Below are positions 16,435-20,514 of a stretch of 20,514 nt of DNA, one piece after another; position 1 is the first letter of the stretch; every line of letters begins with the position of its first letter. Made by a program: the position numbers and the translations under genes. This DNA is from Candidatus Pygmaiobacter gallistercoris (GTDB taxonomy: Bacteria > Bacillota > Clostridia > Oscillospirales > Ruminococcaceae): assembly GCA_019113125.1 (NCBI GenBank), contig DXIA01000144.1:1-20514 (forward strand). The letters run 5' to 3'. A model generated the notes under the pieces. That model had not been told where the DNA came from, made no database searches, and worked only from the letters and a program-made list of their open reading frames with translations.

Positions 16435-16456
16435 GCTGTTTTCCTTTAATAAGGAG

Positions 16457-16768
16457 TTACAGCTTGATCTCGATGTCGACGCCGGCGGGGAGCTGCAGGC
16501 TGGTAAGAGCCTCGACCGTCTTGTTCGACGGCTTGAGGATGTCGATCAGACGCTTGTGGGTACGCATCTCGAACTGCTCGCGGCTGTCCTTGTCCTTGTG
16601 CACCGCGCGGAGAATGGTGACAATCTCCTTGTCGGTGGGCAGGGGGATCGGGCCGGAAACCCGGGCGCCGGTGCGGCGCGCGGTCTCCACGATCTTCTCT
16701 GCGGCAGCATCGATCAGCTGATGATCGTAGCTCTTCAAACGAATTCTGATTTTCTCCTTGACTGCCAT
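16457..16768 (-). CDS. rpsJ: Small ribosomal subunit protein uS10 (NusE)
   Basis: The 103-residue protein has the S10 signatures [40 protein letters not shown] and HKRLIDI. S10 is a 30S head protein and, as NusE, joins NusB and NusG in antitermination and transcription-translation coupling. It is the first gene of the supercluster, preceded by AAGGAGG and a roughly 300-base structured leader. Length is normal. Confidence 0.98.
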   Translation of the reverse strand: MAVKEKIRIRLKSYDHQLIDAAAEKIVETARRTGARVSGPIPLPTDKEIVTILRAVHKDKDSREQFEMRTHKRLIDILKPSNKTVEALTSLQLPAGVDIEIKL

Positions 16769-16785
16769 GAAATCGCCTCCTTAAA

Positions 16786-17067
16786 ATTTGTCCTGGCGGT
16801 TCGATGAATACGGAACACTGTTCCGGGTGTTTCACGCTTTTGCATGAAGAAAGCCGGTGAACCGCAAAGCGCAGTTCTCCCGGACAACCCACACGCAAAG
16901 TTCGTGGAAATTGGGTCCCCGAGGGGGCCATATCCCTTTGCATCCGTATTTGTTCGCCCGGTTCTTGATCGGACATACTCGGCGGAAAAACCCACGGCAA
17001 AGCGTGGCAACCTCCCGCGTCATCGCATATCGCAGCTCTGCACAGGGTGCAGAGCCCTCGCAGTCGC
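16786..17067 (-). ncRNA. Structured 5' leader RNA of the S10 operon
   Basis: The 425 bases between rqcH and rpsJ contain no convincing protein gene but many base-paired segments on the transcribed strand: (I) 8-bp stem GCTCTGCA/TGCAGAGC at 17035-17055; (II) 6-bp stem GCGGGA/TTCCGC enclosing CCACG/CGTGG at 16982-17018; (III) a long arm closed by CCGG..ACAA/TTGTCCGG (16880-16961) with an inner ATGCAAAG/CTTTGCGT helix and a GGCCCC/GGGGACC tip; (IV) a 7-bp hairpin at 16859-16877; (V) CGGAA/TTCCG at 16811-16825. This is most simply an autoregulatory ribosomal-protein leader, like the L4-responsive leader of E. coli in role but not recognisably the same structure. The ligand is unknown. Confidence 0.75.
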
Positions 17068-17073
17068 TTAATC

Positions 17074-17102
17074 ATAATACAATAAAACCCCCTGCAATGC
17101 AA
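17074..17102 (-). promoter_or_regulatory. Candidate promoter of the S10 operon
   Basis: Minus strand: TTGCAT (17097-17102) as a poor -35, a 17-base spacer, and TATTAT (17074-17079), a 5/6 match to the -10. Upstream lie three A-tracts (17107-17111, 17116-17122, 17127-17134) with centres about 10-11 bases apart, as in UP elements of rRNA and ribosomal-protein promoters. Start of transcription would be near 17067. The -35 falls within the rqcH terminator hairpin. Confidence 0.45.
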
Positions 17103-17111
17103 GGGGTTTTT
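17084..17111 (-). terminator. Intrinsic terminator after rqcH
   Basis: AAAACCCC (17084-17091) pairs with GGGGTTTT (17103-17110), and after one C-A mismatch three further pairs (TGC/GCA) close an AAT loop. On the minus strand the stem is followed by a T-rich tail (TTTTATTGTATT). T-runs on the other side would let it work on the plus strand too. It separates the trmK-rqcH operon from the ribosomal cluster. Confidence 0.75.
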
Positions 17112-17193
17112 GAAATTTTTTTAGAATTTTTTTTGAAAATTTCGTTTGGTTGCACAAATCTCAATTTTCCACATTTTCCACCGTTTCAAGCCG

Positions 17194-18945
17194 TCAATCC
17201 TTCAGCGCGCCCAGCCGCCGCAGCACCGTCTCGTCGGGGGTGACATAGGCGGTCTCATGCTTTTCGAACAGCACCATACCCGGCTTGAGATCCCCGGTCT
17301 TGCGGATGTTCTTCACCTCGGTGTAGTCGACCGGCACCTTGGCCGACGCCCCCTGACTGGAGTGGAAGACCGCCAGCATTGCCGCCTCGTTCTGGGTGGC
17401 CAGCGGGATCGGCTGTCCGTGGGAGAGCACCACCGTGTGGCTGCCCGGCGCGTCCTTGACATGGAACCAGAGGTCCTTGCCGCGGGCGGTGTGGAGGGTG
17501 AGCTTGTCGTTCTGGGCGTTGTTGCGGCCGACCAGAATCTCAAAGCCATCCGACGAGGTATACCGCAGAAAGTCGGCCGGCTTGCTCCGTTTCTCCTTGC
17601 GGTGGTCGTTCTTGAGATAGCCGCCCGCCTTCAGCTCGGCCCGGATCTCGGCCAGTGCCGCCTCCCCGGTCGCCTGGGAGACCTCGTACTGCACCGACGC
17701 GAGGTAGTCGATCTCCCGCTGGCCGTCGGCGAGCAGCTTTTTGAGCATCTTGGCCGCGGTCTGTTTCTTCTTGTACTCCTTAAAATACTTCTGGGCGTTT
17801 GCCGACGGGGAGAGCCGCACATCCAGCGGGATGGTGACGGTACTGCCGTCGTAGTAGTTCTCGACGGTAACCTGTTTTTCTCCTCTGTGGATCGCATAGA
17901 GATTCGCCTGCAGCAGCTCGCCCCAGACCCGCAGGTGATCCGCCTTCTCGGTCGCCGCCTGCTCCTCGAGCCGGGCAGTCTGCTTGCGCTTGGCCCGCTC
18001 GTAGAGGTTCTGCACCGTCTTGCCGAGGTTGCGGCTCTTCTGTCGCAGCCGCTCGGCCTGGTCCTTGGCCGCATAGTGCGCCTCAAGCAGCGCGCAGTAG
18101 CTCTCCCGCCGGATCAGCTGGCAGCGGGGCTGGTACTGGGTCAGTGGGGTGAAACTGTACTCTACCGGCTTGCCGGTCTCGTCCACCACCGCGGTGGGAC
18201 GGCCGCCCTCCGCATACTCCCGCTGCAGCTTTTCCACCTCTTCTGCCAGCGCCCGCTTTTGAGGATCGGTCAACTCCTTCGCAAAGAACCGCCCCTCCCC
18301 CAGCGCCCGGAACGAGAGCTCCCGGCAGACCGAGGGGGCGATGCCGCTGGCCGACTTGAGCAGCGCGTCGGCGACCGGCGCGTCGAAGTTCTCCATCCGG
18401 CCGAGCAGCTCGGCCGGGGTCACCTCAAAAAAATCCGGTTTTCCCTGCCGGGGCGGCAGGGTGTAGGGCAGGCCCGGCAGCAGCGGACGGACGGCCGAGG
18501 CGTCGAGATCCACCCGCTTGAGGGCATCGATGATCCTTCCGTCCCCGCCGATCACCACGAGGTTCGCGTACCGACCCATCAGCTCGGCGGCGAGGGTGAT
18601 CCGCACCGGGTCCCCCATCTCGTTGGTGCAGGCAAAGACGAAATAAACCAGCCGTTCCCCCCGCTCGGCCTGCACCTCCTCCAGCCGGCCGGCGGTGAGG
18701 TATTTGCGCAGCAGCATGCAGAAGGAGGGGGGAACCTGCGGATTCTCAAAGCTCTCGTTGGTGATGCCGATCCGGGACGCGCCACTGCGGGCCGAGATCA
18801 GCAGCCGGGCAGCCCCCTGCCGGCTGCGCATCATCAGCACCGCCTCATCCCGGGTGGGCTGAAAGATCTTGTCCACCCGCGCGCCGATCAGCCGGTCGTT
18901 GATCTCCCGCGCCGTCAGCGCGAGAATTGCGGCGTCAAGCGCCAT
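17194..18945 (-). CDS. rqcH: Rqc2 homologue RqcH (NFACT family), ribosome-associated quality control
   Basis: The 583-residue protein matches RqcH/FbpA in length and order: NFACT-N (INDRLIGARVDKIFQP, PPSFCMLLRKYL, AELMGRYANLVVI), an HhH region, a long coiled coil (about 270-425), and NFACT-R (about 445-560, DGFEILVGRNNAQNDKL, DLWFHVKDAPGSHTVVL, PVDYTEVKNI). RqcH binds stalled 50S-peptidyl-tRNA complexes and recruits tRNA-Ala to add C-terminal alanine tails that mark the peptide for degradation. In B. subtilis Asp97-Arg98 are needed for this; here the same spot reads GERLV, Glu97-Arg98. The start ATG is three bases after the preceding stop, with AAGGAGGG inside that gene. It is the last gene of its operon. 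Confidence 0.96.
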   Translation of the reverse strand: MALDAAILALTAREINDRLIGARVDKIFQPTRDEAVLMMRSRQGAARLLISARSGASRIGITNESFENPQVPPSFCMLLRKYLTAGRLEEVQAERGERLVYFVFACTNEMGDPVRITLAAELMGRYANLVVIGGDGRIIDALKRVDLDASAVRPLLPGLPYTLPPRQGKPDFFEVTPAELLGRMENFDAPVADALLKSASGIAPSVCRELSFRALGEGRFFAKELTDPQKRALAEEVEKLQREYAEGGRPTAVVDETGKPVEYSFTPLTQYQPRCQLIRRESYCALLEAHYAAKDQAERLRQKSRNLGKTVQNLYERAKRKQTARLEEQAATEKADHLRVWGELLQANLYAIHRGEKQVTVENYYDGSTVTIPLDVRLSPSANAQKYFKEYKKKQTAAKMLKKLLADGQREIDYLASVQYEVSQATGEAALAEIRAELKAGGYLKNDHRKEKRSKPADFLRYTSSDGFEILVGRNNAQNDKLTLHTARGKDLWFHVKDAPGSHTVVLSHGQPIPLATQNEAAMLAVFHSSQGASAKVPVDYTEVKNIRKTGDLKPGMVLFEKHETAYVTPDETVLRRLGALKD

Positions 18946-18948
18946 GGT

Positions 18949-19551
18949 TCATCCCTCCTTCCGGCTGTCCAGCTGGAGCTGGATCGCCCGCTGTGCCTCA
19001 TCGGCATCGATGCCGTAAAATGCAAACGGGACGGCCGGCATCCTGCCCCGCCCGGCGTATCCGCCGTAGGAGACATAGGCCATATCCAGCCCGAAGTAAA
19101 GATCGCCGCTGCCGTTGCGGTTGACCCGCTTGGTCATCGACCGGATCGCCTCAAGCGGCATCGCCCGCACCGTTCGCTGGGGATAGGCGGTGAGGATCAG
19201 CAGCCGGCGGTCGGTCGCGGCATAGAGGGTCGAGTTCAGCTGTCGGTTCTGCCGACCCGGCATCAGAAAGACCAGCCAGACGCCGATCGCCACGAAGGGC
19301 AGCCCGAAGATCGGGAAGATCATGGTCAGCGCCGGTCCCCCGGCAGAGGCGGCTGTCAGTGCAAACGCCTCCCAAACCAGCGAAAACGCCAGCCAGAACA
19401 GCCCGAAGATCCGGGTGATGACCGAACCGCGCACCCGAGCGCCCTGTTCCGGCGCCTGCTGCCAGATCACCGTCTCCCCGGGCACCAGCTCGGCGTCAAT
19501 CAGGTCGCGGTAGGTCTCCTGCCGGCGATACTGTTCCATCTCATCCCGCAT
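18949..19551 (-). CDS. PH-domain-like membrane protein of unknown function
   Basis: The 200-residue protein has two membrane helices (about 48-68 and 74-97) after a 45-residue N-terminal region containing LVPGETVIWQQAP, a common opening of bacterial PH-like proteins. After the helices comes NSTLYAATDRRLLILTAY (106-123), the strand motif typical of bacterial PH (YdbS-like) domains, and IRSMTKRVNRNGSGDLYF. The C-terminus is probably cytosolic. No enzyme motif is seen. AGGAG is eight bases before ATG 19551. It is tightly placed, 24 bases after nif3 and three before rqcH, so it is co-transcribed with a ribosome-rescue factor; a functional link is conjecture. Confidence 0.75.
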   Translation of the reverse strand: MRDEMEQYRRQETYRDLIDAELVPGETVIWQQAPEQGARVRGSVITRIFGLFWLAFSLVWEAFALTAASAGGPALTMIFPIFGLPFVAIGVWLVFLMPGRQNRQLNSTLYAATDRRLLILTAYPQRTVRAMPLEAIRSMTKRVNRNGSGDLYFGLDMAYVSYGGYAGRGRMPAVPFAFYGIDADEAQRAIQLQLDSRKEG

Positions 19552-19575
19552 GGTATGTTCTCCTCTTTTCTCCGG

Positions 19576-20322
19576 TTATAAATAGGTAAAGGGGTCTCTC
19601 CCCCGCTTGCTGACCAGCACCCGCAGATCGGGGAACCGGCGGCGCAGTTTCTCGGCCAGCACCGTCATCAGCGGGAACTCGGTCGCAAAATGGCCCGCCG
19701 CGATCAGTGCCACTCCAAGCCGTCTGGCGTCCAGCGCGTCGTGATGGCTCGCCTCTCCGGTGAGCAGGCAGTCCACCCCTGCCGCCCGGGCAGCGGGCAG
19801 AAAGTCCCCGCCGGATCCACCGACCACTGCGAGGGTCTGCACCGGGCGGCCGAGATCCACCATCCGCACCCCGCCCGCACCCAGCCGGTCCCGGCAGGCG
19901 GCGGCGAGCTGCGGCACCGAAACCGGCGTCTTCAGCCGTCCGTACCGACCCATCTCGGCGAGTTTCTGCACCCCCTGAAGCCCAAACAGCGCGGCCAGAA
20001 TGTCGTTGACCCCACCCTCGGCCGTGTCCATGTTGGTGTGCATACAGATGCCGCTGATGTTCTTCTTGACCATCCGGTAAGCCGGCTCGGTCCGATCGAT
20101 GGATTTGAGCGGGTGAAAGATCACCGGATGATGGGAGACGATCAGCTGACAGCCGGCCATCTCGGCCTCGGTCACCGTCTCGTCGGTGATGTCCAGCGCG
20201 GTGAGCACGCTGGTGATGTTGCCCCCACAGTCGACCAGGGTGCCGACATTGTCCCAGCTCTCGGCGAGCTGCTGGGGGGCGAGTTCGTTCAGATAGGCGC
20301 GGATCTCCTCTACTCTGGGCAT
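19576..20322 (-). CDS. NIF3 / DUF34 family metal-binding protein
   Basis: The 248-residue protein has the conserved metal-site residues of the family: HHP (His64-His65) in LIVSHHPVIFHPLKS, MHTNMD (His95, Asp99) and the C-terminal GHFATE (His211, Glu215), with Glu190 in LLTGEASHH. It is the compact form, like E. coli YbgI (about 247 residues), lacking the extra inserted domain of B. subtilis YqfO (about 370). Often listed as GTP cyclohydrolase 1 type 2 homologue, but the true function is uncertain. ATG 20322 is chosen because AGGAG lies eight bases upstream; a GTG at 20331 is only one base from that site. It overlaps the preceding gene by 13 bases. The trmK-nif3 pairing is widespread in Firmicutes. 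Confidence 0.92.
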   Translation of the reverse strand: MPRVEEIRAYLNELAPQQLAESWDNVGTLVDCGGNITSVLTALDITDETVTEAEMAGCQLIVSHHPVIFHPLKSIDRTEPAYRMVKKNISGICMHTNMDTAEGGVNDILAALFGLQGVQKLAEMGRYGRLKTPVSVPQLAAACRDRLGAGGVRMVDLGRPVQTLAVVGGSGGDFLPAARAAGVDCLLTGEASHHDALDARRLGVALIAAGHFATEFPLMTVLAEKLRRRFPDLRVLVSKRGRDPFTYL

Positions 20323-20514
20323 GCATTCCACTCCTTTTCCAGCTGCAAAATCAGATCATCGAGTTCGGCGAGGTCCTCCTCCCCGGCGCGGCGGCGTCCC
20401 TCCCGCTGGGTCTTGAGCCGCTTTGCCAGCAGCGAGAACCAGGCCCGCGCCGCCGGGCTGCGCTGACCGCGCAGCAGCCCCAGCAGGCAGAACAGGGGGT
20501 CCGGCACAAAGCTG
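20310..20514 (-). CDS. trmK: Probable tRNA (adenine-22-N1)-methyltransferase TrmK, C-terminal end only
   Basis: The last 67 residues of a gene that enters from the right edge are visible, with TAG at 20310-20312. They read as a helical, basic, Arg/Leu-rich C-terminal region (PDPLFCLLGLLRGQ, AWFSLLAKRLKTQREG, DLAELDDLILQLEKEW) consistent with the helical tail of TrmK, which methylates A22 in tRNA. No catalytic motif is in the window, so the name rests mainly on the trmK-nif3 gene order and the tail's helical-hairpin character. Its end supplies the nif3 ribosome binding site. Confidence 0.55.
   Translation of the reverse strand, partial: SFVPDPLFCLLGLLRGQRSPAARAWFSLLAKRLKTQREGRRRAGEEDLAELDDLILQLEKEWNACPE

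Noticed and set aside
16446..17102. Open frames on the minus strand through the rpsJ leader (including one at 16735-17010 and one at 16832-17023)
   Set aside because: They lack ribosome binding sites and family resemblance, several overlap in different frames, and the region is dominated by base-paired segments; treated as leader RNA.
20323..20331. GTG start for the NIF3-family gene
   Set aside because: It is only one base from the AGGAG site, whereas ATG 20322 has ideal eight-base spacing.
1..20514. CRISPR arrays, insertion sequences, tRNA or rRNA genes, prophage parts
   Set aside because: No regularly spaced repeats, transposase frames, cloverleaf sequences or phage genes were recognised by eye on either strand.

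Overview
The window carries one dominant block: the S10-spc-alpha ribosomal protein supercluster, transcribed on the minus strand from about 17067 down to 1119. The gene order, adk-map-KOW-infA-rpmJ between secY and rpsM, strong AGGAGG ribosome binding sites, zinc-type S14 and L36, an RqcH homologue and moderately high GC coding sequence with AT-rich intergenic DNA all point to a Gram-positive bacterium of the class Clostridia, probably near Oscillospiraceae/Ruminococcaceae. The family-level placement is inference.

Layout in transcription order (right to left). At the right edge is the 3' end of a probable trmK, followed by nif3 (DUF34), a small PH-domain membrane protein and rqcH, a tight minus-strand operon closed by a hairpin terminator near 17100. 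That terminator overlaps the best candidate promoter for the S10 operon. A structured leader RNA of about 300 nt then precedes rpsJ. The S10 part follows (rpsJ, rplC, rplD, rplW, rplB, rpsS, rplV, rpsC, rplP, rpmC, rpsQ), then the spc part (rplN, rplX, rplE, rpsN, rpsH, rplF, rplR, rpsE, rpmD, rplO, secY), adk, map, a KOW-domain protein, infA, rpmJ, and the alpha part (rpsM, rpsK, rpsD, rpoA, rplQ). A large bidirectional terminator sits between rplQ and a convergent plus-strand hemolysin III/PAQR-family gene. Left of that gene are an AT-rich divergent promoter region and the first 19 codons of an unknown minus-strand gene.

The genes make ribosomal subunits, RNA polymerase alpha, the SecY translocon, initiation factor IF1, adenylate kinase and methionine aminopeptidase, that is, the core of protein synthesis, export and N-terminal maturation. 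RqcH (stalled-ribosome rescue) just upstream fits the same theme. The content is mostly housekeeping and no new multi-gene system is evident. The least ordinary items are the S10 leader RNA, a 69-residue Lys/Ala-rich tail on L30, hairpins in otherwise short intergenic gaps, the terminator-promoter overlap, five non-ATG starts, and Glu at the RqcH position that is Asp97 in B. subtilis.
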